From Leptospira broomii serovar Hurstbridge str. 5399 (lineage in GTDB: Bacteria > Spirochaetota > Leptospiria > Leptospirales > Leptospiraceae), in NCBI RefSeq assembly GCF_000243715.2, contig NZ_AHMO02000008.1, positions 1,103,001 through 1,167,000 of the forward strand: DNA of 64,000 nucleotides, written 5' to 3'. The position numbers and the translations under genes were made by a program. Below, piece by piece: positions 28,723 to 37,837 of this stretch. The notes under the pieces are model-generated. The model was given only the letters and a program-made list of their open reading frames with translations, had not been told where the DNA came from and searched no databases. Every line of letters begins with the position of its first letter. Positions within the stretch are counted from its first letter, which is position 1.

Positions 28723-28775
28723 GTCTCAGCGGATTGACTTTATTAATGTCGCTTAGATATTTAAACCGCTGAGAC
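28723..28775. repeat. Inverted repeat in intergenic region
   Basis: Perfect 10-bp arms GTCTCAGCGG (28723-28732) and CCGCTGAGAC (28766-28775) with a 33-bp loop, in the 283-bp gap between the Old Yellow Enzyme gene and the methyltransferase gene. The upstream sequence (GGGCTACGCTCTCGCTTCGG) looks like a dispersed intergenic repeat. No T tract follows, so it is not a clear terminator. Confidence 0.55.
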
Positions 28776-28814
28776 TGCTTCGCACCCTTCGTATCGTTGC
28801 CGCAATATGGGAAT

Positions 28815-30056
28815 CTATTTTGCCAGAAGAAATTTCTTATAGTTCTTTGCATTCCGTCTTGCTCTGATTTGCTCCAAAATTAAATTTCCTAAAAGGAACG
28901 ACGGAACTTTCGGATTCTTTCCCTTTGCCATTCTTCGAAATTGAATTCTTATCGCGGACATTTTTGACAATGAATTGAACGTAGGATTTGAAAGGTCCGG
29001 AATATTTACCCGTATGCTTTCGATCTTACCGGAAATTAATTTAGATGCGCAATCCGGGTCTAAGGCGAATGGCGCTCCTATACCTATCATATCTACAGCT
29101 CCGGATCGAATCGCTTCTTCCATAATAGAACGCGAACGGAATCCTCCGGTAGCCATAAGCGGCATCTTCGCAGACTTCTTCGCCTTCTTGGCGAATTCTA
29201 AAAAATAAGCTTCCCGAGGACTAACACCTTTTTGGGACGTTCCTTGCATCGCCGGAGATTCATAGTTTCCGCCCGAAATTTCGAGTAAATCGATTCCGGT
29301 TTCGTTTAACATCTTTATTACATTGATCGCATCCGCTTCTTCGAACCCTCCCTTTTGAAAGTCGGCGGAATTCAATTTAACTCCGACGCAAAACTCTCGC
29401 TTGGTGACCGAGCGAATTCCTTTGACTATTTCGAGTAGAATTTTCGCCCTATTTTCCAGACTTCCACCCCATTCGTCCGCCCGAAGATTCGTCAACGGCG
29501 ATAAAAATTGACTTAGTAAGTAACCGTGAGCCGAATGAACTTCCACTCCGTGAAAGCCCGCAGCCTCTGCAAGTTTTGCTGCGGAAACAAATCTCTCGAT
29601 GATACGATTAATTTCGTCCGACGTTAAAGCTCTTGGAGTTCCGAAAATTTTTGCGAGAAATCTTCCCGGAATTTGAACCTTCACTGCAGACGGCGCGACA
29701 GGCGTTTCCGCAATATAACCGAAGACCTGTCTTCCAGGGTGATTAATTTGCATCCAAAGTTTAGATCCTTTAGATTGAGCAACCTCTGCTAGTCGTTTAA
29801 ACGGATCAATATTTCCTTCTCGAATAATTACGTTACCTGGACCCGTCAACGCACTGCGATCAATCATCATGTTTCCGGTAATCAATAACCCGGCTCCTCC
29901 GCGAGCCCACCGTTCGTAGAGGTGAAACATATTCTCCCCCGGAAGAAAGTTTTCATCGGCAAGGCCCTCCTCCATGGCGGCTTTTGCGAGTCGATTCGGA
30001 AGAACCGAGCCGTTAGGAAGTGTTAGCGATTGCCCCAGAGCAGAAAGAGAATCCAT
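28815..30056 (-). CDS. NADH:flavin oxidoreductase (Old Yellow Enzyme family)
   Basis: An FMN-dependent ene-reductase barrel. Motifs are LPNRLAKAAMEE at the N-terminus, WMQINHPGRQ, GVEVHSAHGYLLSQFLSPLTN (the catalytic His pair with Asn-like spacing), DEWGGSLENRAK and the phosphate-binding ATGGFRSR / IGIGAPFALDPD. I place the start at ATG 30056 (413 aa) with GGAG 6 bp upstream; the frame runs open to 30092. Divergent from a tetR gene with two matching palindromes between, so TetR control of this reductase is likely. Confidence 0.92.
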   Translation of the reverse strand: MDSLSALGQSLTLPNGSVLPNRLAKAAMEEGLADENFLPGENMFHLYERWARGGAGLLITGNMMIDRSALTGPGNVIIREGNIDPFKRLAEVAQSKGSKLWMQINHPGRQVFGYIAETPVAPSAVKVQIPGRFLAKIFGTPRALTSDEINRIIERFVSAAKLAEAAGFHGVEVHSAHGYLLSQFLSPLTNLRADEWGGSLENRAKILLEIVKGIRSVTKREFCVGVKLNSADFQKGGFEEADAINVIKMLNETGIDLLEISGGNYESPAMQGTSQKGVSPREAYFLEFAKKAKKSAKMPLMATGGFRSRSIMEEAIRSGAVDMIGIGAPFALDPDCASKLISGKIESIRVNIPDLSNPTFNSLSKMSAIRIQFRRMAKGKNPKVPSFLLGNLILEQIRARRNAKNYKKFLLAK

Positions 30057-30085
30057 AGAAAACTCCGAACTTAAAAAAGATTTCC

Positions 30086-30097
30086 TACCCATCGGTA
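30086..30097. promoter_or_regulatory. Putative TetR operator 1
   Basis: The palindrome TACC-CATC-GGTA sits 30 bp upstream of the Old Yellow Enzyme start. It shares the wider motif CCTACC-N4-GGTATTTAT with a second copy 45 bp away. The position suits repression of the reductase gene by the adjacent TetR. Confidence 0.6.
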
Positions 30098-30130
30098 TTT
30101 ATCAGGAAAAATCCGTCAAATTAAAATTCC

Positions 30131-30142
30131 TACCAGTTGGTA
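30131..30142. promoter_or_regulatory. Putative TetR operator 2
   Basis: The palindrome TACC-AGTT-GGTA lies 72 bp before the tetR start. It matches operator 1 in its half sites and right flank. It could serve autoregulation of tetR; both sites centred 45 bp apart may bind separate dimers. Confidence 0.6.
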
Positions 30143-30213
30143 TTTATTTTTATCAATCCGATATTTCGCATTTGACTAGGTGGACCTAAATTTTAGAAAG
30201 AACGGAGAAAACT

Positions 30214-30840
30214 ATGTCCAAAAATGTCGGTTGGAAGAAACTCCCGGAAGGAATTCGAAGAGAATCCATACTAGAAGGGGCAATGCGTTGCTTTTTCAGT
30301 AAAGGATTCGAAAAAACATCCGTTCAGGACATTGCAGACGCTGCAGGATTGACCAAAGGAGGAATCTACTTTCACTTTGAAAGCAAGGAGGACATCCGGG
30401 ACACCTTGATTCGAGAATTCTTGAATCTGGATCGTTTTGGGTTCCGAGAACCGGAAGTTGCCGCTCTCCCGGCTCACCTTCGTCTAGGCGAATACCTGGA
30501 GCGACTTGCAAATCGACTCGCCATCGATGGAAACTGCTCGCCACGCTTATTTGCCGAGGCTACCGCTAACGGCGGAACGATGGAAGACGAAATCATCGCT
30601 TTTTATGATTCTCTTGAAGCAATCTTTACCGCTACTATCGAAGAAGGTCAGAAAAAAGGAACACTTGTCGCAACCGTTTCGGCCTCGGTTCTAGCTCGCA
30701 CTATATTAGCCGTCTTTGACGGATTACAGATTCAATCCGATATCTCCCCGACTCGCCGAGAATTACAAAGTCGGGGACGAGATGTTTTGCGTTCATTCTT
30801 TAAGAATTTACTTTTTGTACATAAACCGGACTGCGATTAA
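30214..30840 (+). CDS. TetR-family transcriptional regulator
   Basis: A 208-residue repressor. The N-terminal helix-turn-helix is clear (FEKTSVQDIADAAGLTKGGIY, then FHFESKEDIRD). The C-terminal ligand domain contains a TetR_C-type segment (LARTILAVFDGLQIQSDI). CGGAGAA precedes the ATG. It diverges from the Old Yellow Enzyme gene and probably controls it together with itself through the two palindromes between them; the inducer is unknown. Confidence 0.92.
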   Translation: MSKNVGWKKLPEGIRRESILEGAMRCFFSKGFEKTSVQDIADAAGLTKGGIYFHFESKEDIRDTLIREFLNLDRFGFREPEVAALPAHLRLGEYLERLANRLAIDGNCSPRLFAEATANGGTMEDEIIAFYDSLEAIFTATIEEGQKKGTLVATVSASVLARTILAVFDGLQIQSDISPTRRELQSRGRDVLRSFFKNLLFVHKPDCD

Positions 30841-30856
30841 GACCGAGGCGCAAACG

Positions 30857-31372
30857 TTATTGCTTCAGCGCGGCGACTCCAGCTCTGGCGACTTGACCAT
30901 CCTGAGTTGATTGCGCTCCGGAAACGCCGATTGCACCGATAATTTTTCCATCCATGAGAATTAATTCTCCGCCTTCCAAAGGTGCAATTCCCTGAATTGC
31001 AAGGATTCGTAATCCGATTCCACCGTTTGCAATCGCTTCCTCCAGACTTTTTGACGGCCTTTTAAAATTATTAGCAGTCGACGCTTTTAATTTCGCAACC
31101 TCGATCGAGCCCAACTGGGTTCCATCCAACTTTTGAAACAAAACCAAATTTCCACCCGCATCCACAATTGCGATAGCCATAAGCCAATTATTTTTCTTTG
31201 CTTCCGCTTCCGCAGCCGCCATTACTTTTTTTGCCTGTTCTAAGGTAATCGAATTCCCGTAAACAACCGGCTGTGATTGCGCGAATGTCATTTTAGATCC
31301 TCCTAATATAACTGCGATAAACAGCGGAACTATTCTTATCTTCTCGAAAAGTTTACTAACTCTTGCAAACAT
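30857..31372 (-). CDS. GlcG/HbpS-like exported protein
   Basis: The 171-residue product (from ATG 31372, AGGAGA 6 bp upstream) has a signal peptide ending near MTFAQ, then the GlcG/HbpS fold: ITLEQAKKVMAAAEAEA, AIAIVDAGGNLVLFQKLDG, SIEVAKLKASTANNF and the Gly-rich end GKIIGAIGVSGAQSTQDGQVARAG. HbpS binds haem in Streptomyces; other members have no known ligand. It ends 16 bp from the tetR stop on the opposite strand. Confidence 0.85.
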   Translation of the reverse strand: MFARVSKLFEKIRIVPLFIAVILGGSKMTFAQSQPVVYGNSITLEQAKKVMAAAEAEAKKNNWLMAIAIVDAGGNLVLFQKLDGTQLGSIEVAKLKASTANNFKRPSKSLEEAIANGGIGLRILAIQGIAPLEGGELILMDGKIIGAIGVSGAQSTQDGQVARAGVAALKQ

Positions 31373-31620
31373 AGATATTCTCCTCGAACGAATCTTTCGT
31401 ATTTCAACCGAATACAAAAAGCCGATTCGATAATTTTAATATTGGTCGTTTCGTTCCGTTTCCTCTTGCAGGAAAGGACCGAAATTGAAACTGGCAGGAG
31501 AAATTCTCGCTTAGATCGAGAATTTCCGAAATTGAGAAATCGACGAAAGCCTCCGTCAATCGTTTTAAAAATAAGAGCTAAGAACGAAAAGTCAACTAAA
31601 AATGCTTCAATGAATGAGTA

Positions 31621-31876
31621 TTGTTAAATGAAGAAGACTACGATTAGCCGAAATCAAGGACGGAGCGAGCCTTCAGACCGGAGACATGGGTAGCACTCAT
31701 AATATGACGAAGGGGAAAAGCCTATGCAAGAAGGCGTGTAAACGGGGAAAGTAGGCATGGTTAATTTTAGGAAATTGGATTAGGTTAGCCCCGCCCTTCC
31801 TGGGCGGGGGCCGGTCGGTGGTTTCGCGAGTCCGTCCTTAGCATAGTTTCTAAAATACTGAAAGTCTTTTTTTAAA
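31621..31876. other. Intergenic region with GC hairpin and purine-rich block
   Basis: I see no gene here. A purine-rich block (about 31650-31760) is unlike its surroundings and has phrases such as GACCGGAGACATGGGTAGC that resemble structured or mobile-element leaders, but I cannot place it. A strong hairpin, CCCCGCCC (31789-31796) with GGGCGGGG (31802-31809) and loop TTCCT, follows. Confidence 0.35.
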
Positions 31877-31906
31877 AAAAGTATGTAGGAGCTCCTACAT
31901 ACTTTT
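31877..31906 (-). terminator. Terminator of the ceramidase gene
   Basis: A perfect 30-bp palindrome (arms 31877-31891 and 31892-31906, core TAGGAGCTCCTA) lies 11 bp downstream of the ceramidase stop. On the minus strand it is followed by a T run (complement of 31874-31880), so it should stop that transcript. Confidence 0.8.
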
Positions 31907-31917
31907 CGAACTATTTT

Positions 31918-33951
31918 CTAAAACTCGGGTGAAACAAACTCTCCTAGATTTTCCCGAGAATGAATCGAAAATCTATATTTTCTTTTTCCGATTTGCTCTG
32001 GATTGTACCAACGAACTTCATAAATCGCCATCCCGTCGCCGGCATTTCCGATTTTTTTCACTTCAATATCAACGCCACGATCGTTAACAACTTCACCGTC
32101 GGATAAGAGCGATTTCCAATCACTTCCTTCGTCTTTATATTCAATAGACACAAGAGTTTCATGAAGTGAAATTTTCGAAGAACCAACGTCCCTGTAACGG
32201 AAAACCCAATGTTTTTCTAAATTTTCCTCGGCGAGAACCAGCTGCGGAATCTTGACGACCGCTCGGTTTCCGGAAAATGATTCCGCTGAAGGATAATGAT
32301 CCTTTGCGTCAAGTTCGTATTCCCAAGCAGAAGGGAAAGATTCCTTACCGCCTGTCAAAGGTAAATTCTTAGTCAGATCCACCAAATGAGCCTGCAAGAA
32401 TGGCTGCGTCCCCGGACCATAAAGCGTATGACCTCCTTCATAGTGCTGACGTGTATATTCTTCGGGAGTGGTGACGTATCCGAAATAGCCGTTTGCACAG
32501 CTTATGACCGATGCATTCTTAATCGAAGATCCGTTCGCTTGAACTGTAGCTTCAACAAATCGCCTACCGGATTCTTTTGTGACTTCAAATGGTAAAGGTA
32601 AAAGTAATGTGTCTCCTATTCTTACCGACTGAAATAGAAGTTTATGAGGAAATTTTGATTTAGGTAAAACGATCGGTTGTAAATATTTAAATCCTACTAT
32701 GCGTTTATGTCCTTGGCATCCGCCGGTGAAAAACCAGCGAGGCCATCCTTCAGCAAAAAAAGGAGTCCAAAAAAGAATCGGAGTCTGACCGTCTTCTGCT
32801 CCGCCCGTTAATGCAGTTCCGACGTACGGTCGATCGCAAATCTCGGTCTCTCCGAATTTAGGCTCTTCGTATACGTCGACTTCTTTCGAGTTAAACGAAA
32901 TGCTTATATCGGAACGCAAAGATGCACCCAACGAATCAAAAAGATCTAATGCACGTTTTCCGATCGCTTCTCCGATTCGTTTCGATTCAATGAAACCCTG
33001 CATCGATTCCCGATAGTCAGGTGAATTATCTCCGTGAGTTGAATTATTTAGAGCGTGAATCGGATCCCAACTAGGTTTATGCTCTATTCGAATCTTCTTT
33101 TCCAACATTCTTTCCGGATACGCGAAAACATCCGCATTTACAACTTCTGTAGAATCCGGTATCGTAGTTCCATGCACTGAAAATGTACTAAACGCTCCGA
33201 GAGGTTTAAACTTACCATCCTTATCTTGAGCATCGATTCGAATCATGACCAATTCGGGATTAATCGTCTGATATTGAATCTCCGGCTTCAATTCGGTAAA
33301 ACCTGAATTCTTATTCGCGCGGTATGCATCTAAAGATCGATTACGAGTCAGCCCCCAAACTAGGGTTTTACCAGAACCGATTTTTGCAGGTCGCGCATTT
33401 TTGTATGCATCCTGAACAGCCGTCGTTAAACGATCTAAAACGAATTCCGTCCAAGCCTTGTCGAATCCGGGTTTGTTGGAAGCGAATTCATTGTAAAAGT
33501 TATTATCATAGAAATTAGCCGGTGCAGAATGAGTATGCGTTCCCGCAAATACGATTCCGCCAGAGGAAATATCCGTAGTAGCAGCAAGTCTTTCTGCAAG
33601 TAAATGATGAATAAGTAACGATCCCGATAAAAGATCACTCTGAATTAAAACGACAGGATCGTTTGCATCCTTTTTAATATAAAAAACCCTGGCATAGATT
33701 CGCGTACGGAATCCTTTTTCGGTCTCCGCCAACATCGAGTAACCAGCTAACGGCATTCCTGGAGGAGGAGTCAGGTCGATCTTGGAAGCGCCAGCGACTA
33801 AGCCCCTTGTCCGAGACGACGCTTCGGGTTTTTTATAGGTAATTTTATAATGCGCTGTACTTCCACAGGCAAGTACTAGCAAAGCGATTTGGATTATGAC
33901 CGCGACTACAAGAAACCGCGGTCTTCTTTTTTGATTTTGGACGGTGTTCAT
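31918..33951 (-). CDS. Neutral/alkaline ceramidase-family lipoprotein
   Basis: The 677-residue protein starts with a lipoprotein signal (LLVLAC, Cys29). It follows the neutral ceramidase family: GASKIDLTPPPGMPLAGY, AGTHTHSAP with zinc ligands His139 and His141, the FSVHGTTI segment, NSTHGDNSPDY carrying the active Ser region, and the C-terminal YFGYVTTPEEYTRQHYEG / TLYGPGT block. Such enzymes hydrolyse ceramide to sphingosine and fatty acid. A surface or periplasmic lipid-anchored ceramidase could act on host lipids, which is inference. It has its own terminator. Confidence 0.88.
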   Translation of the reverse strand: MNTVQNQKRRPRFLVVAVIIQIALLVLACGSTAHYKITYKKPEASSRTRGLVAGASKIDLTPPPGMPLAGYSMLAETEKGFRTRIYARVFYIKKDANDPVVLIQSDLLSGSLLIHHLLAERLAATTDISSGGIVFAGTHTHSAPANFYDNNFYNEFASNKPGFDKAWTEFVLDRLTTAVQDAYKNARPAKIGSGKTLVWGLTRNRSLDAYRANKNSGFTELKPEIQYQTINPELVMIRIDAQDKDGKFKPLGAFSTFSVHGTTIPDSTEVVNADVFAYPERMLEKKIRIEHKPSWDPIHALNNSTHGDNSPDYRESMQGFIESKRIGEAIGKRALDLFDSLGASLRSDISISFNSKEVDVYEEPKFGETEICDRPYVGTALTGGAEDGQTPILFWTPFFAEGWPRWFFTGGCQGHKRIVGFKYLQPIVLPKSKFPHKLLFQSVRIGDTLLLPLPFEVTKESGRRFVEATVQANGSSIKNASVISCANGYFGYVTTPEEYTRQHYEGGHTLYGPGTQPFLQAHLVDLTKNLPLTGGKESFPSAWEYELDAKDHYPSAESFSGNRAVVKIPQLVLAEENLEKHWVFRYRDVGSSKISLHETLVSIEYKDEGSDWKSLLSDGEVVNDRGVDIEVKKIGNAGDGMAIYEVRWYNPEQIGKRKYRFSIHSRENLGEFVSPEF

Positions 33952-34863
33952 TCCCCCTCCGGGAGCTGGTTTTTCAACTAGATTTAAAGGAAGTCCTTAC
34001 TATCACAAGAACCGGGATTCGGCAAGGACTTTCGATTTTAAGAAGAATACCGATCCGGCTTACAAATCAATTATATCCGCCTGCGAAACGAAGGGATTTT
34101 CGGGTTGAGGGGAGGAAAATCGGTTTTCATTAAAATTATTAATGCAAAAGAAATTACTGGAACCCGATTTTTTTTTGCAAAAAAGAATTAAAGCTTCCGT
34201 ATCCGCTTTTCTTATTCTACGTAAAGAATGCATCAATGAATGCGGGTTTTATTCTGTAACGTCCCGTATTTTTCGTATATTAAATCATTCAAAGAGAGAC
34301 TCCTATAGCCGGCTAAGATTATGACCAAACAAAGAAGAACTCCCTATGAAGGTAAAAGAATCTCTTATGGAAACTTATCTCGCCGGAGCATGTTGACTTG
34401 ATGAAATTCTAGGAGTTAAAAATTTCAAAGCTTACGGCTGACGGTCTTGAGAGTTTTCCATGAAATTTAAGTTGTGCGAAACTTTCAGGACACTATCGAA
34501 TTTCAAGAAGCAAGTCGGCATCGTTTTGATGCCTCAAATTTTTTTCTACAGTACGGTTAAATCATACCTATTCAAATTCTCAGTACATTCTTATTGATCG
34601 ACGACAGCTTACGTTTACTATCGAAAGATCGGCAATGGACTTTTTTTCTCTCAAACATGCGAGTTTATTTAAACTTTTTCCAGCCGAAATACCCGATCGC
34701 CCCCATTTTTGAGGATCAAAACTTTTATCTCCTTGTATTTAATTCTTAACTTAAATCCTAATTCTCGATTAGGAATGCTATCACTAAAAATAAATCAAGA
34801 ACGGTTTTTATGACTTAAATGGGTGTCGATTAGAATTTTTTGAAACGATGCATCATCGATTTA
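33952..34863. other. 912-bp gap between ceramidase gene and tail module
   Basis: No gene is convincing here. A 60-codon plus-strand frame (34142-34324) lacks a ribosome site and protein character. The DNA is AT-rich with scattered stop codons. I looked for integrase remnants and for a tRNA end and saw none. It may hold decayed phage DNA. Confidence 0.4.
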
Positions 34864-35739
34864 TCATATAACACGAATAATATATTGAACGGCAGTAGAA
34901 GCCGGGGCTGTTTCATTTCCAGTTCTTGGAGTGCCATTTATTCCATCTGTTGTTGGGCTTCCAATTCGCGTATTAGCGGTGCCGTCCCCTGAAGTATTGT
35001 AAAATGGTCCTAGGGAGTTCCAAGGAAGGTTCCGGCCGTTTTCAGTATAATGATTATGCCCCTGAAATAAGTCTTGGTTCTCTTGACCAATCGCCCCGCC
35101 GTCATAATTCCCGCCGGCTGCCTTAGCTCTCGACGCATGTTGTCCTGATCCTCGGGCAAAGACTCCTCGACGATCCGGTAAAGTAAATGTGGTCGAACCA
35201 TCGCCGAAACCGTACTGGATATGAGAGATCAGGTCCCCCGTCTGATTGGAAGTCAAAGTTAAGACTGCTCCGCCCGGAGTTAACGAGATTTGAAAGTCAT
35301 TGGCCGTAGGATTAACGACGTAATACGGTGTATTTGTCGTAATTCCCCCGCCCGTAAAAGAGAATTTTACTAATTGCCCGGCGATCAGTCCATGTGCCGT
35401 AGATTGGACTTTACTTGTCGCAGGCGTTAAACCCGAAATCGTTCGATGAATTAAAGTCCACAAAGCGGAGAACGTCGTCCTTGATACAACTTGTCCATTC
35501 GCTACTAAAAAATTTGCCGGGATGGTCGGAAAATCAAACTCGATCACTCCGCCTAACGGCACTGCAACTTGAGAAATGGTATTGGTCAAAGAATCGATTT
35601 GAGATTGTAAATTCGCGATCTGTGTTTGTAACGAATTATCATTCGCGTATAGAGATGTATATTCTGCATCGAAAAGCAAACCGTCATTCGGAGTCGACCG
35701 ATCCCAGGCTCTCGTTTTATTCGGATTGGGGATAGACAT
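34864..35739 (-). CDS. Tail fibre/collar protein (second paralogue)
   Basis: A 291-residue fibre. The N-terminus (PNPNKTRAWDRSTPNDGLLFD) and a short coiled coil (LQTQIANLQSQIDSLTNTI) are followed by a phage tail-collar domain (PLGGVIEFDFPTIPANFLVANG, ending in GDGSTTFTLPDRRGVFARG) and a C-terminal NGTPRTGNETAPASTAVQYI block. It is clearly a paralogue of the gene at 35913-36887, differing mainly by lacking a Pro/Val-rich insert and in the region just before the C-terminal block. It is the last gene of the module, 173 bp after its paralogue. Confidence 0.87.
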   Translation of the reverse strand: MSIPNPNKTRAWDRSTPNDGLLFDAEYTSLYANDNSLQTQIANLQSQIDSLTNTISQVAVPLGGVIEFDFPTIPANFLVANGQVVSRTTFSALWTLIHRTISGLTPATSKVQSTAHGLIAGQLVKFSFTGGGITTNTPYYVVNPTANDFQISLTPGGAVLTLTSNQTGDLISHIQYGFGDGSTTFTLPDRRGVFARGSGQHASRAKAAGGNYDGGAIGQENQDLFQGHNHYTENGRNLPWNSLGPFYNTSGDGTANTRIGSPTTDGINGTPRTGNETAPASTAVQYIIRVI

Positions 35740-35912
35740 GATGAAAGCATCTCCTCAAGTATAATAGTATAGCGACGATATGATTTTTGCTTAGGACATT
35801 TTTAGTATAAGTTAATTTATAAAAATCTATAACGTTCACTTTAAATTCTAAGGGGTATCAAAAAACGAATACCCTTTTAACCGGATTAAAATTCATCAAT
35901 CGTCTATATTCA

Positions 35913-36887
35913 CTACTGAACCCTAACGATATATTGAACGCCCGTCGAAGCCGGTGTCGTTTCATTGCCGGTTCGCGGGGTCCCGTTTATTCCATCTGTT
36001 GTTGGACTTCCAACTTGTATCACAGCTGATTGAAACGAAATCGGTCCTGACGGATATACTGAACCCGGTGCAATGCCAAGAGCGTCCGGTGGGGCATGAA
36101 AATGCCCCTGCATAGCATCTTGTCCTTCGAAGCCAATAGCCCCCCCGTTATAATTCCCGCCGGCCGCTTTCGCTCTTGTGGCATGCAACCCGGCGCCTCG
36201 GGCAAAAACACCTCTGCGATCCGGAAGGGTAAATGTGGAGGAACCGTCGCCGAAACCGTATTGCACATGAACAAGAAGATCGATTGAAACAGAGATAGCT
36301 CCCCCAGGCGCTGGCATAATCAAGCCTGGTAGAGAAACGGCAGGTGATATCGATACTCCAGGAGCTTGAGTAGGTGGAGTCGTTGAAAAACTTACCGGCA
36401 TGCCTCCTAACGTTAATGATATCTGGAAATCGTTTGTTGTAGGATTAATAACGTAATAAAAAGTGTTCAACGTAATTCCATAACCGGTAAATGAGAATTT
36501 TATTAATTGCCCCGCACTCAATCCATGAGCCGCTGATTGAATCGTGTTTGTCGTAGGAACAATTCCCGTAACGGACCGATGTAATTTTGCCCAAAGCGCC
36601 GGATACGCGGCTCTCGAAACGGTTTGACCATTTGCAATCTGAAAGCCCTGGGGAATATCGGAGAAATCATACTCGATAATCGCGCCTAACGGAATATTCG
36701 ATTGTTGTCCAATGGATGCCATTAACGCATTAATCTGTGCCTGTAAATTCGCAATATCGCTGTCTCTTTGCGCCTGAACAGCATTGTCATTTGCATATAA
36801 GCGATTAAATTCCACATCGAGAAGAAGACCGTCATTTGACGTATTTCTATCCCAGGTTCTAGACTTATTCGGATTTGGTAGCGACAT
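35913..36887 (-). CDS. Tail fibre/collar protein (first paralogue)
   Basis: A 324-residue fibre with the same layout as its downstream copy: PNPNKSRTWDRNTSNDGLLLD, a coiled coil, tail-collar domain (IPLGAIIEYDFSDIPQGFQIA) and the TLPDRRGVFARGAG plus NGTPRTGNETTPAST blocks. It carries an extra Pro/Ser/Val-rich insert near residues 165-200. Its ATG shares a base with the upstream stop (TAATG). Fibres set the binding target, so two copies could widen or switch specificity. Confidence 0.88.
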   Translation of the reverse strand: MSLPNPNKSRTWDRNTSNDGLLLDVEFNRLYANDNAVQAQRDSDIANLQAQINALMASIGQQSNIPLGAIIEYDFSDIPQGFQIANGQTVSRAAYPALWAKLHRSVTGIVPTTNTIQSAAHGLSAGQLIKFSFTGYGITLNTFYYVINPTTNDFQISLTLGGMPVSFSTTPPTQAPGVSISPAVSLPGLIMPAPGGAISVSIDLLVHVQYGFGDGSSTFTLPDRRGVFARGAGLHATRAKAAGGNYNGGAIGFEGQDAMQGHFHAPPDALGIAPGSVYPSGPISFQSAVIQVGSPTTDGINGTPRTGNETTPASTGVQYIVRVQ

Positions 36888-37837
36888 TAAATTGGCGCCT
36901 CCTTAAGTTTAAAATCATAGACAAGCGTTCCGTTCTTTAGTTTGGGACTAAAGACATCTTTAAATAATAATCTACCATTGGAGAGGAAGGCTAATTCGTT
37001 TAAATTATCTCCGTTCAATTCCGAGGGAGAAAGAGAGATCGTATATTCCCTAGTTCCATCGGGTAGAGATTTGATCTGAACAGGTTTTCTCAAAAGTTCA
37101 TGAGATAAACCCGTGTCAGAAGTGGTAGGTTCGGCCATTCCGCCGTCTCCAATTGATCCTTGGTCTATCGTATAATTCGCCTGCGGACTTCGCAGAGTCA
37201 ATCCGTCATACAAACCGGATCCGTCTAGAGTTCCGTTCCGTTTAGCATATACCATTCCCATGTTCTCTGGGAATAAAAATCGTATCCTCGTTTTAGCATA
37301 TACGCCGGCGGGACGAATTGAATCTAATGCTTCAGCAAGGAGGGTAGGTATTTTAATATGATCCACATCACCTTCCACTTCCAATTCAAAGGATGCAGGA
37401 CTTTTCACATCCGGGGCTACAGGACTCACTCCATTTAACAGGGATCCTGCATCTAGATAAAATGACTCAGACCCCGCATAGAATTCTCTTGGAATAAATA
37501 CCGTTCCGTTCTCTAATCCGGCGATCGTCTTGCCGATTTCGATGATTTCGGGCAGTGTTCCTTTCGCGAGTCTCTTACTAATCGCGATTAAAATAAATAG
37601 CCTGTACGTATCGTCATTTTGTCCCGGGACTCTTGTTTCATTCAATAACCTGCCGAGAGCGTCCAAATTGACCCCGGACGCATAATAAATGTATTCTAAA
37701 TCCTTTAAAGCCTGTAATTGTACTTCTATTTCGTCCAGCTCGGCGGAAATCAAGCCCCAGAGTCTTCCTAAAAAAGATCCTGTCTCCCGGTTTAAGATCG
37801 ACTGGGGAAATTTCTGTAAGGCATCGAAAGCCGTCAT
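36887..37837 (-). CDS. Baseplate protein, gpI/DUF2612-like
   Basis: A 316-residue protein between the gpJ-like wedge and the fibres, where phage P2 gpI-type proteins lie. The N-terminal LGRLWGLISAELDEIEVQLQ and GVNLDALGRLLNETR with TYRLFILIAISKRLAKGT match proteins that join fibres to the wedge. The C-terminal half appears to be a separate beta-rich domain. It overlaps its upstream gene by 4 bp. Role assigned from position and partial similarity. Confidence 0.7.
   Translation of the reverse strand: MTAFDALQKFPQSILNRETGSFLGRLWGLISAELDEIEVQLQALKDLEYIYYASGVNLDALGRLLNETRVPGQNDDTYRLFILIAISKRLAKGTLPEIIEIGKTIAGLENGTVFIPREFYAGSESFYLDAGSLLNGVSPVAPDVKSPASFELEVEGDVDHIKIPTLLAEALDSIRPAGVYAKTRIRFLFPENMGMVYAKRNGTLDGSGLYDGLTLRSPQANYTIDQGSIGDGGMAEPTTSDTGLSHELLRKPVQIKSLPDGTREYTISLSPSELNGDNLNELAFLSNGRLLFKDVFSPKLKNGTLVYDFKLKEAPI

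Noticed and set aside
34340..34440. Short frame with in-frame TGA that could be a selenoprotein remnant
   Set aside because: No insertion element or family match; readable by chance.
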